Both the position numbers and the translations under genes were made by a program. The notes beneath the pieces were generated by a model. That model searched no databases. It was not told the DNA's origin and saw only the letters and a program-made list of their open reading frames with translations. A DNA stretch of 12,778 nucleotides, from positions 1 through 12,778 of the forward strand of contig DHLZ01000305.1 in the NCBI GenBank assembly GCA_002405515.1, in the 5' to 3' direction. Shown piece by piece: positions 6,528 through 12,778 of this stretch. The stretch is from Planctomycetaceae bacterium UBA4655. GTDB lineage: Bacteria > Planctomycetota > Planctomycetia > Pirellulales > UBA1268. Positions within the stretch are counted from its first letter, which is position 1. Each line of letters begins with the position of its first letter.

Positions 6528-8047
6528 TGCCCACCTCGTGTTTCCGCAGGATCGGTGGATGGCCGTCGATTCGGCGTCGCCGCACCGGCATGTTTGTCGA
6601 GGAACGCCCGGACCTCGGCTGCGGGCACCATGTAGCCCGTGATGTGCGACGGCCGCTCGATGGCGATGCCCAACGCCCTGCCGTCCAGATCCACCAGCGG
6701 CCCGCCGAGTTGCTCCGCCTCGAGCCAAGCGGTATGCCACACGAGCTTGGGGTAGGAACGGCTCCCCGTGCCCTGTCGCTCCGGCGAACCGGTCTTCAGG
6801 AGGAGGCCACCGGCATTGATGACTTGTTGGCCGGGGGTCTTGTGTGCAGGGCCGTCGACGCCGACCGCGCCGACCGTTCCGGCGGCGATCGCGGTCCGGT
6901 CCGGACCGGCCGCGACCACCCACTGACCGACCGCCGGCGTCGCCTGCTTGGCCCAGGCGACGGGCATGAGGTCGGTCGCCTGGGCGACGACGAGCGCCAG
7001 GTCGTATCGCGGCTCCGTGGCCACGACCGCTCCCGTCAGTTCACGGCCGTCAGGCAGCACGCACGCGACGCCCGCTCCCTTGGCCCAGTCGCCGGCCTTG
7101 GTGACGATCATGCCATCAGCGGAACAGACGGCGCCCAGCCGACGCCCGCCGTTCGGACCGGTGATCACCACGACGGAGTCGCCGGGCCGACGCACCGCCT
7201 CTTCGAGCACGTCGAGGCAGCGATCCGGAACCGGGAGGTCGGGCGCCGCGATCACGCCCTTCGGCAGCGGCGCAGGGATGTTCTCGGCCTTGCCCTCCAA
7301 AACCTTCTCCCACACCGCGGGGGCGACGATCGGGGCAATCGCGGTGAAGTGGCTCCCGCCGCGCGGCCCGGGGCCGCCGGTGTTCGACACACCGATCAGG
7401 CGGCCCTGAACATCGAACACGGGCCCGCCGGAATCGCCACCCGCGACGCCCACGTCGTCGAGGAACAGGGTGCCGATCTCACCCTTCTGCACCCGTTCGA
7501 CGACCCGCCCGAGGCGGACGTACCCGGGGCCATTCTTCGCATAGCCGCGCGGATAGCCGACGTGGATGACCCAATGACCGGGCGTCACGTCGCCGTCGTC
7601 CGGCAGCGGCGCGGCGTGCACGAACGGGCCCGGGGCGGCGATCCGGAGGATCGCCGTGTCAAGCGACGGGAACACGGCGAGCACTTTGGCGGGGTGTTTT
7701 TGTCCATCCGACATCGTGACGGTTGCCTCGCCGCCGGCACCGAGACGGCCGAGGGTGTGCGCGGCGCAGGCCACGACTCCATCCGCCGAAACGATCACGC
7801 CGCTGGACCCCTGCACGCCGACCGTGGCCGGCACCAGTTTCTCGCGGACGAGTTTGACGACGTCCGCCTCCATGCCGCGCAGGGCGTCGAGACTCTCCGG
7901 ATGGATGGGATACGGCGGATCCCCGGCATCTGCGGCGGCCGCAGGGTTCGCGCCGACGCGGCCGAGGAACACCAGGCAAAAGAGCCAGGCCAGCCAGGCA
8001 AACGCCGGCCGCATCCACGAGCGCGAGTTCATCCGTATGTGCCGCAT
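6524..8047 (-). CDS. Secreted trypsin-like serine protease with a second, degenerate protease-like domain
   Basis: A 507-residue protein. Residues 13-40 are a signal peptide (hydrophobic WLAWLFCLVFL, then ANPAAAADA), so it acts outside the cytoplasm. The first domain (about 60-250) has a full chymotrypsin-type triad in HtrA-like context: H97 in ACAAHTLG, D130 in LDTAIL and S206 in GGDSGGPVF. The second domain (about 280-485) repeats the fold pattern but has G319 in VTKAGDW where the His should be and L447 in EQLGGPLV where the Ser should be, although YDLALV keeps the Asp (D349). It is therefore probably non-catalytic. No PDZ domain follows, unlike HtrA; a PDZ protein is encoded just upstream. 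ATG 8047 is chosen because GGAGG lies 6 nt before it; ATGs at 8053 and 8032 are possible. Its TGA overlaps the start of the repeat-protein gene. Confidence 0.9.
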   Translation of the reverse strand: MRHIRMNSRSWMRPAFAWLAWLFCLVFLGRVGANPAAAADAGDPPYPIHPESLDALRGMEADVVKLVREKLVPATVGVQGSSGVIVSADGVVACAAHTLGRLGAGGEATVTMSDGQKHPAKVLAVFPSLDTAILRIAAPGPFVHAAPLPDDGDVTPGHWVIHVGYPRGYAKNGPGYVRLGRVVERVQKGEIGTLFLDDVGVAGGDSGGPVFDVQGRLIGVSNTGGPGPRGGSHFTAIAPIVAPAVWEKVLEGKAENIPAPLPKGVIAAPDLPVPDRCLDVLEEAVRRPGDSVVVITGPNGGRRLGAVCSADGMIVTKAGDWAKGAGVACVLPDGRELTGAVVATEPRYDLALVVAQATDLMPVAWAKQATPAVGQWVVAAGPDRTAIAAGTVGAVGVDGPAHKTPGQQVINAGGLLLKTGSPERQGTGSRSYPKLVWHTAWLEAEQLGGPLVDLDGRALGIAIERPSHITGYMVPAAEVRAFLDKHAGAATPNRRPSTDPAETRGGQ

Positions 8048-8053
8048 CGTCAT

Positions 8054-8058
8054 CCTCC
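8054..8058 (-). promoter_or_regulatory. Ribosome binding site of the protease gene
   Basis: GGAGG lies directly against the ATG at 8053 but 6 nt before the ATG at 8047. This spacing favours 8047 as the start codon over both 8053 and the open frame extending to 8110. Confidence 0.7.
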
Positions 8059-8167
8059 ACTCCACGAGGGGTTTCCAACGAAGACAAGAAGACAATCGGT
8101 GTGGCAGCATCCGCCACGGCTGTGAATATTGCTCCTCCCTGGGGCCGGATCGGGGCCGCGGCGGGCG

Positions 8168-9178
8168 TCACTCCTTGCCCGCGCCGCGTGCGGCGAGCCG
8201 GGCGATCTCCGCCCGCAGCTCGTCGACCGCCTTCTTCAGTTCTGCGATTGTGACGGCGGTCTCGGGCTCGTTCGTGCTGCGAGCGGCTGCCGGAGCGTCG
8301 TCGGTCGAAATCAGCGACTGCGGAGCCCGTGGCACCGCCACGACCCGCGGTGGACGGGCCGCGATCTCCGCGAGCACCTTGCCCAGCATGGGGCGGACCT
8401 CCTCGGGCAGCACGTCGAGCTTGTCGGGCGTCGTTTTCCAGACCTGCTCTGCTTGCCCCTCCTGCTTCTTCCGGACCACGATCTCGCCCGGCCTGCCGGC
8501 GGCATTGGCGATCTCGACTTGATAGCCGCCGGGCAGGGAGAAGGTGCCGAGGGTCTTGATCTCACCGCCCTCCACGCCGCTGATTTTGGAGTTCATCAAG
8601 GTGACGCCGGGATTCACGCGGAAGGTCCGCTCGCCGGCCCCGGCGAGCGGACGCTTCATGAAGTCCACGACCACAGTGGCCTGCCGGCTCGGTCCCAAGG
8701 AAAGGACCGTCCCCCCCACGGGACGCGGCTCCGGCGCCACCGGGATCTCGAGCGGCTTGCCTGCGCGGAGCACTGCCAGCACGACCGGCTTCCGCCCGGC
8801 CGCGACGACGGCCCGCAGCAGGTCGCTCGACGCCTTGATCGGCGTCCCGTTCGCTTCGAGCAAGATGTCGTGCTTCTGCAGGCCGGCCTTGCGTGCCGGC
8901 CCGTCGGCTGACACGGACTCCACGACCATCCCCTTCTCCAGCCCCATCTGGGCGGCGAGCACGCCGGGAAGAGGCTCGAGGGCGAGGCCGAGCCACTGAC
9001 CAGGAACTTCGGCCGCGGCCGCCGGATCGCGGACGACCGCCGTCGCCTGCGACGGCGTCATGATCACGGCCGCCGGCCGCTGCGGCACGCTCGGCTCCTG
9101 TGCGACGGCCCATCCGTGGACGCCGCCGACCAGACCGGCCACCATCGCCAACGACACGACGCCTCTGCGACCGCTCAT
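8168..9178 (-). CDS. Secreted PDZ-domain protein with C-terminal coiled coil
   Basis: A 336-residue protein with an N-terminal signal peptide (MSGRRGVVSLAMVAGLVGG, cleavage probably near AVAQ at 24-27). Residues 61-148 form one PDZ domain: WLGLALEPLP, then GMVVESVSADGPARKAGLQ, then HDILLEANGTPI, the usual HtrA-type pattern. Residues 150-285 are an unassigned region with alternating hydrophobic residues. Residues 308-332 (VTIAELKKAVDELRAEIA) should form a coiled coil, perhaps for self-association. There is no protease domain, so it is likely a binding or adaptor partner, plausibly for the protease encoded 120 bp downstream. ATG 9178 is supported by AGGAG at 9186-9190 with a 7-nt spacer, although the open frame continues far upstream. 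It begins 65 bp after the anti-sigma-like gene. Confidence 0.9.
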   Translation of the reverse strand: MSGRRGVVSLAMVAGLVGGVHGWAVAQEPSVPQRPAAVIMTPSQATAVVRDPAAAAEVPGQWLGLALEPLPGVLAAQMGLEKGMVVESVSADGPARKAGLQKHDILLEANGTPIKASSDLLRAVVAAGRKPVVLAVLRAGKPLEIPVAPEPRPVGGTVLSLGPSRQATVVVDFMKRPLAGAGERTFRVNPGVTLMNSKISGVEGGEIKTLGTFSLPGGYQVEIANAAGRPGEIVVRKKQEGQAEQVWKTTPDKLDVLPEEVRPMLGKVLAEIAARPPRVVAVPRAPQSLISTDDAPAAARSTNEPETAVTIAELKKAVDELRAEIARLAARGAGKE

Positions 9179-9243
9179 ACTCGTGCTCCTGATCGTGAAT
9201 GAAGAACTCGTGACTCGACGGTGAAGAGGGCAGGCGATGGCCA

Positions 9244-9846
9244 TCAGTAGAACTCCCTCGCGGTGGGCCGGACGATCAGTTCGTCGACCGGCGTCACCGC
9301 GTGCGACCCGTCGTCTAATTCCAGACCGACCAGCCACTGCCGCACCTCCACATGGTTGCCGGAGGCCTCCTGTTCCCTTGTCCAGCGTTCCAAGGCGGCG
9401 CGGGATTCGCGGCTGGCCACCGACCACTGCTCGTCCGCCGCGTCGTAGATTGGCACCATATCCACTGCGTCGGCGTCCCCGGAAGGGAATCCATGCGCGG
9501 CGATCGCCGGCCCCGGACTCGGCATGCGGGGCGTCGCCGCCTGCCCGCCCAGCCAGCCGACGATGAGCGACACGAGCCCCGTGGCCGCCACGGCGATGAC
9601 CCGCGTCCGGCCGCGGCCGGACGCCGCCGGCACGATTCGCGACGCCGGCCGCGGCGGCCGCACCGCGGCACTCCGCAGCGCCCGCGAGACGGCCTGCGCT
9701 TCGAGAAACGCCACCGCCACGGCCCGCCAGGTCTCGGGGCGGCGGTCGCACCGTTCGATCAGCTCCCGCAGCCGCGGGGGAGGCAGTTCGCCATCGACCA
9801 GACGATCGAGGTCGGCGTGGAACAGTTCGGGCAACAGCTCTGACAT
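9244..9846 (-). CDS. Single-pass membrane anti-sigma-like protein
   Basis: A 200-residue protein. The N-terminal part (8-58, FHADLDRLVDGELPPPRLRE) resembles the cytoplasmic helical domain of planctomycete anti-sigma proteins. It lacks the HxxxCxxC zinc motif, having only C33, so any sigma binding would be zinc-independent. One transmembrane helix lies at 83-104 (VIAVAATGLVSLIVGWLGG). Residues 105-200 form an extracytoplasmic domain of unknown fold, rich in acidic residues and Trp. Position supports the role: it begins 21 bp after the sigma gene stop. It would hold the sigma factor at the membrane until a signal or proteolysis releases it; this is inference from family and context. ATG 9846 is preferred over GTG 9852 because GAGGTG sits just before it. 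Confidence 0.75.
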   Translation of the reverse strand: MSELLPELFHADLDRLVDGELPPPRLRELIERCDRRPETWRAVAVAFLEAQAVSRALRSAAVRPPRPASRIVPAASGRGRTRVIAVAATGLVSLIVGWLGGQAATPRMPSPGPAIAAHGFPSGDADAVDMVPIYDAADEQWSVASRESRAALERWTREQEASGNHVEVRQWLVGLELDDGSHAVTPVDELIVRPTAREFY

Positions 9847-9849
9847 GGA

Positions 9850-9855
9850 CACCTC
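9850..9855 (-). promoter_or_regulatory. Ribosome binding site of the anti-sigma-like gene
   Basis: GAGGTG, with the GAGG core 5 nt before ATG 9846. It overlaps the GTG at 9852, which therefore lacks a good ribosome binding site of its own and is the less likely start. Confidence 0.6.
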
Positions 9856-9867
9856 ACTTACATGGGG

Positions 9868-10470
9868 TCAGGAAGGGGAAAGGTCTGCGTTCGCGGACAG
9901 GTCGGCCCGCAGCCTGGCCCGGGCCCGGGCCAGCCGCGTCTCGACCGCCTTCGGGGTGGTGCCCAGCCGCGCCGCGATCTCGCGGTAGGACCAGCCTTCG
10001 ATATGCTTGAGCAGCAGGATCTCCGCCTCTCGCGGCGGCAGCCGGGCGACGGCCCGGCGGACGACCGCGTCCCGCTCGTCCTGCAGCAGCCAGGCGAGCG
10101 GATCGCCGGCGGCCGCCGGGGCCGGCCACTCCACGGCGTAGCGGTGCATCCACCGCCGCCTGCGGCCCGCCTTGCGGCGGTAGAGCAGTGCCTGCCGAAC
10201 GGCGATGCGATAGAGCCATGGTCCCCACTCCCGCGGCGGCTCGGACGCCGTCCGCACGATGCGGGCGGCCGACTGCGAGACGGCCAGCGCGACTTCCTGC
10301 ATCACGTCGTCCACCGCCTGCGGCTCGCCCAGCCGAACGGCGACGATCCTCTCCAGCCACGGGGCGTGCGCCTCCAGGGCCGCTGCCCACGGCGGGGCAG
10401 CCGCCTGGCTCGCGGGCGACGGGCGATCGAAGCTCATGGCATCCGCCGGAGGCTTCCGGGTGCTCGACAT
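9868..10470 (-). CDS. ECF-type RNA polymerase sigma factor
   Basis: A 200-residue sigma-70 family protein of extracytoplasmic-function size. Region 2 spans about 34-106: DDVMQEVALAVSQ is the core-binding helix and WLYRIAVRQALLYRRKAGRR the -10 recognition part. Region 4 spans about 134-189: LPPREAEILLLKHIEGWSYR, then the helix-turn-helix IAARLGTTPKAVETRLARAR. It directs RNA polymerase to a set of promoters, probably including its own operon, and the next gene probably inhibits it. Two starts are possible: ATG 10470, used here, and ATG 10437. Neither has a clear Shine-Dalgarno sequence, and region 2 is intact with either. The frame stays open further upstream, but nothing there resembles a sigma factor. 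It is transcribed divergently from the heparinase-like gene. Confidence 0.9.
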   Translation of the reverse strand: MSSTRKPPADAMSFDRPSPASQAAAPPWAAALEAHAPWLERIVAVRLGEPQAVDDVMQEVALAVSQSAARIVRTASEPPREWGPWLYRIAVRQALLYRRKAGRRRRWMHRYAVEWPAPAAAGDPLAWLLQDERDAVVRRAVARLPPREAEILLLKHIEGWSYREIAARLGTTPKAVETRLARARARLRADLSANADLSPS

Positions 10471-10610
10471 ATTGTTAGTTGCCGCCGCCCGGAACATCCC
10501 TCGGAGAAAGCCGCAGCATATACGCACTCGCTCTCGGTCGCTTCGCCCGTGCGGTGGGAGCGGCGATGGTACGGGCCGCACACCACCCGTGGCGAAAGGT
10601 GTCCGGAGAG

Positions 10611-10638
10611 TTGGTGAAGACTCTCCGATTTTGATACT
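10611..10638 (+). promoter_or_regulatory. Candidate promoter of the heparinase-like gene
   Basis: TTGGTG (10611-10616) and GATACT (10633-10638) are separated by 16 nt and lie about 40 bp before the start codon. This is the only AT-richer patch in the divergent region on this strand. Box matches are partial, so the call is weak. Confidence 0.3.
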
Positions 10639-10680
10639 TTTGCTGATGACAAAACCCCTGGAAACAATGAGGAACCTGCC

Positions 10681-12561
10681 ATGCGGTTCTGCCTGCTGAC
10701 GAGCCTGACAGTCGTGTTGATGGCCGGGAATCTCGCCGGGGCGGCGGAGCCTTGGCCGGCGGACGTGCCGGGTTTCGTGAAGCCGGCGCCGGGTGAGCAT
10801 CCGCGGCTGCTGTTTCGGAAGGCAGACGTGCCGAGTCTGCGGAAGAAGGCCGAGACGCCCGAAGGCAAGGCGATCGTCGCCCGCCTGCGGCACATCCTGG
10901 GCGGGAATGGCGAGACGTTTCCGGAGCAGGCCTCACCGGCCACGAAGGGCTACCCCGGCCCCGGAAAGTATCAGGGCCTGAACATCGAAGAGCGGGGTTA
11001 TTTCACCATCAGCCACGCCGCGGGTTACGGCCTTCTCTACCAGCTCACCGGCGAGAAGAAGTATGCCGACCTGGGGCGCCGGTCGTTCGAGAAGATGATG
11101 GAGGGTGTCCGCGACGTGGACAGCCGCTATTCGTTCGTGGCGCCGGAAGGCGAATTGCGGGCGGGAAGCAGCTGGGCCGTGGCCGCGCTGGGCTATGACC
11201 TCTGCTACGACGGCTGGGACGAGGAGTTCCGCAAGAAGGTGGCCGAGGCGTTCCTGAACGTGAAGATCGAACAGGGCAGCGCCGGGATCGTGAAGTGCGC
11301 GACCAAGCCCAAATACGGCCCGGCCAAGAACCACTACGGCGGCATCGCAGCCGCCAGCATGGCGGTGCTGGCGGTGATGAACGATCCGGGCACCGAAGGC
11401 ACGAACTTCGAGGCCCTCGTTCCCGACATGATCAAGTCCACCACGGCGCTATTGACCGGCGGCTTCGGCGATTACGGGTTCTACGCCGAGGGACACGGGC
11501 CGAGTCACGTCAGTTCCGACACCGGGTATCTCCTCATGCTGCAGGCCTGGCGGAACGCGCTGGGCAAGGACTTCATCACGCCACGGCCCAACGCCCAGTG
11601 GATCAGCCTCCGGTGGGTGATGGAAACCCTGCCGATCGGCGGCCGGCCGATGTATCTGAACCGGCAGAAGGCGGCGGAATCGTATGGCAACGATTTGTTC
11701 TGGCGCGGCGGCTGGTCGCACGGCGGCCAGTTCGCGCAGGGCTTCGGCACCGTCGATCCCCGGTACGTCCCCGCGATGCTGTGGACGTATCAGCAGGTCA
11801 TCGAGCCGGCGGAAATCGCCGGCTATTGGCCGCCGCGGAACGTCGTCTATCCCCAGTACGGCTGGCTCGAGCAAGGCGACCGCAGTTATGACGCCATTCG
11901 GCAGGCCTGGCACGCGGTGGTCAGTTTCGTGAACTGGCCCGCCGGCGGGAAGCCGGCCAATCCGGCCACGGCGCTGCCGCACGCGGTCTTCGACAGCAAC
12001 AAGGGATACACGGTGTTTCGCAACCGGTGGCAGGATGGTGACGACATCGTGATCACCAGTCTGCTCGGCTACGGTCCCCGCGACGGCTACACGCCGGGGG
12101 GCGGCCCGATCCTCGCCTTCGCCTACGGTCAGAAGATGACGCTGGGCAGCCTGGTGGGCAAGGCGGGCGCGTTCACGGCGCACCCGGCGGGTGGCGTCAC
12201 GGTGGCCGACGGCGGGGCGGGCATGCTGGGGTTCGATTGCTCCGCCGCCTCCGGCGCCGACGCGATCCTGGTGGCGGTGGGGGCGAATCTCAAGGGCGGG
12301 GCCGACGCCACGCTCCACGAGGTCGAGGCCGATGGACGCCGGGTGCAGATTCTGGTCTTCGCCAAGGGCAGGCAGGTCGCCGCACCGACTGTCGATGGCG
12401 GCGTGATCACCGTCGGCGGGCAGAAGATCACGGTCGCCAAGGATGGCCTGACGTTCGCCGTCACGACGAAGCCGGCCGTGCCCGCCGTGGGCCCGCCGCC
12501 GGTTCTGCCTCCCAACAAGGAGGTGCCGAAGGCGGCCGCTGGCGGCGACAAGGACGAGTGA
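10681..12561 (+). CDS. Secreted heparinase II/III or alginate-lyase-like protein
   Basis: A 626-residue protein with a signal peptide (residues 1-22, MRFCLLTSLTVVLMAGNLAG, then AA). HPRLLFRKADVPSLRKKA at 40-57 is the typical opening of heparinase II/III-like and related polysaccharide lyases. Residues 100-400 should form the (alpha/alpha) toroid: SHAAGYGLLYQLTGEKKYAD (111-130), SSWAVAALGYDLCYDGW (163-179) and KNHYGG (216-221), with nearby His and Tyr residues (H272, H276, Y283) as possible catalytic groups. Residues 433-600 match the beta-sandwich domain that follows in heparinase II/III (FDSNKGYTVFRNRWQDGDD). A Pro- and Lys-rich tail ends the chain. Such enzymes cleave uronate-containing polysaccharides by beta-elimination; the substrate cannot be told from sequence, and activity is not proven. 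GAGGA at 10669-10673 gives a 7-nt spacer to the ATG. Confidence 0.82.
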   Translation: MRFCLLTSLTVVLMAGNLAGAAEPWPADVPGFVKPAPGEHPRLLFRKADVPSLRKKAETPEGKAIVARLRHILGGNGETFPEQASPATKGYPGPGKYQGLNIEERGYFTISHAAGYGLLYQLTGEKKYADLGRRSFEKMMEGVRDVDSRYSFVAPEGELRAGSSWAVAALGYDLCYDGWDEEFRKKVAEAFLNVKIEQGSAGIVKCATKPKYGPAKNHYGGIAAASMAVLAVMNDPGTEGTNFEALVPDMIKSTTALLTGGFGDYGFYAEGHGPSHVSSDTGYLLMLQAWRNALGKDFITPRPNAQWISLRWVMETLPIGGRPMYLNRQKAAESYGNDLFWRGGWSHGGQFAQGFGTVDPRYVPAMLWTYQQVIEPAEIAGYWPPRNVVYPQYGWLEQGDRSYDAIRQAWHAVVSFVNWPAGGKPANPATALPHAVFDSNKGYTVFRNRWQDGDDIVITSLLGYGPRDGYTPGGGPILAFAYGQKMTLGSLVGKAGAFTAHPAGGVTVADGGAGMLGFDCSAASGADAILVAVGANLKGGADATLHEVEADGRRVQILVFAKGRQVAAPTVDGGVITVGGQKITVAKDGLTFAVTTKPAVPAVGPPPVLPPNKEVPKAAAGGDKDE

Positions 12562-12692
12562 AGGAATCGGTTCTTTTCGAGGGCGTCCGCTCCTGCCGTG
12601 AGGCCATGCCCTACCCGAAGCGAGGAACCACTACTACCGGGAGCATCAAGTCGTTGACATTATTCTGCGGGCAACTCGGTCTGCTGACTTTC

Positions 12693-12715
12693 ACGGAAGC
12701 CCGAGGCGCAAGTTT
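12693..12715 (+). repeat. 23-bp direct repeat, copy 1
   Basis: It reads acggaagcccgaggcgcaag followed by ttt. It matches 12741-12763 with one difference (12706 g versus 12754 t), and the copies are 48 bp apart. Short sequences of the form gaagcccgaggcgcaag are, from memory, very common dispersed repeats in Pirellulales intergenic DNA. Confidence 0.7.
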
Positions 12716-12740
12716 CCCTGCAGGCGAACAGGTGCCCACT

Positions 12741-12763
12741 ACGGAAGCCCGAGTCGCAAGTTT
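12741..12763 (+). repeat. 23-bp direct repeat, copy 2
   Basis: The second copy of the repeat, with gagtcgc where copy 1 has gaggcgc. The 25-bp spacer between the copies is unrelated to the repeat. Whether the array continues past the window edge cannot be seen. Confidence 0.7.
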
Positions 12764-12778
12764 TGATGTTGCGCGTTT

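Noticed and set aside
5047..6642. 531-residue open frame on the plus strand, rich in SESVVRPLSD
   Set aside because: It is the antisense shadow of the GLTTLS repeat gene. Its repeats mirror those of the real gene, and it has no ribosome binding site or domain.
6528..6923. N-terminal extension of the repeat protein in the same open frame
   Set aside because: It overlaps the protease coding sequence in another frame, is Arg-rich and lacks domains. The internal ATG at 6527 has a ribosome binding site and is followed by a signal-like segment.
6527..8125. 532-residue open frame on the plus strand opposite the protease gene
   Set aside because: It is rich in Arg, Gly, Asp and His as expected for antisense frames of GC-rich genes. 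The minus strand has a triad-bearing protease with signal peptide and ribosome binding site.
12654..12682. Perfect TTGACA as a promoter at the right edge
   Set aside because: No -10-like hexamer stands at 16-18 nt spacing and no gene follows within the window.
1..12778. CRISPR array, tRNA or rRNA genes
   Set aside because: No regularly spaced palindromic repeats and no tRNA- or rRNA-like sequences were seen. The only regular repeats are protein-coding.

Overview
The window is high-GC bacterial DNA that most resembles a planctomycete of the Pirellulales type. This is an inference from gene style: an ECF sigma factor next to a zinc-less anti-sigma protein, secreted trypsin-like and PDZ proteins, a secreted leucine-rich repeat-like protein with 'GLTTLS' units, a heparinase-like enzyme, and short repeats around 'gaagcccgag' at the right edge. 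No marker gene fixes the taxonomy.

Left end (1-1816). A broken N-terminal piece of a REP-associated (Y1-type) transposase lies next to a complete minus-strand AAA ATPase of the DUF4143 family. Upstream of the ATPase is a 444-bp stretch with no intact gene. It holds a 31-bp near-perfect palindrome and a 73-bp second copy of part of the ATPase gene. The stretch looks like accessory, rearranged DNA.

Uronate block (1817-4504, plus strand). uxaE (tagaturonate epimerase) and uxaC (uronate isomerase) are 12 bp apart and surely co-transcribed. Together they turn galacturonate into fructuronate, where it joins the glucuronate route. The next enzymes (UxuB, UxuA, KDG kinase, KDPG aldolase) are not in the window.

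Envelope block (10470 down to 4629, minus strand). Five genes run in one direction: ECF sigma factor, membrane anti-sigma-like protein, secreted PDZ protein with a C-terminal coiled coil, secreted trypsin-like protease (one intact and one degenerate protease-like domain), and a secreted 'GLTTLS' repeat protein whose start codon overlaps the protease stop (ATGA). Protease and PDZ functions that share one chain in HtrA/Deg proteins are here on separate proteins, beside a sigma/anti-sigma pair. I read this as a candidate self-contained envelope sensing and proteolysis system. This is the most interesting part of the window.

Right end (10681-12778). A secreted heparinase II/III or alginate-lyase-like protein is transcribed divergently from the sigma gene across a 210-bp intergenic region. 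It could supply uronates to the UxaC/UxaE pathway, but that link is inference. The last 217 bp carry no gene and contain two copies of a 23-bp repeat.
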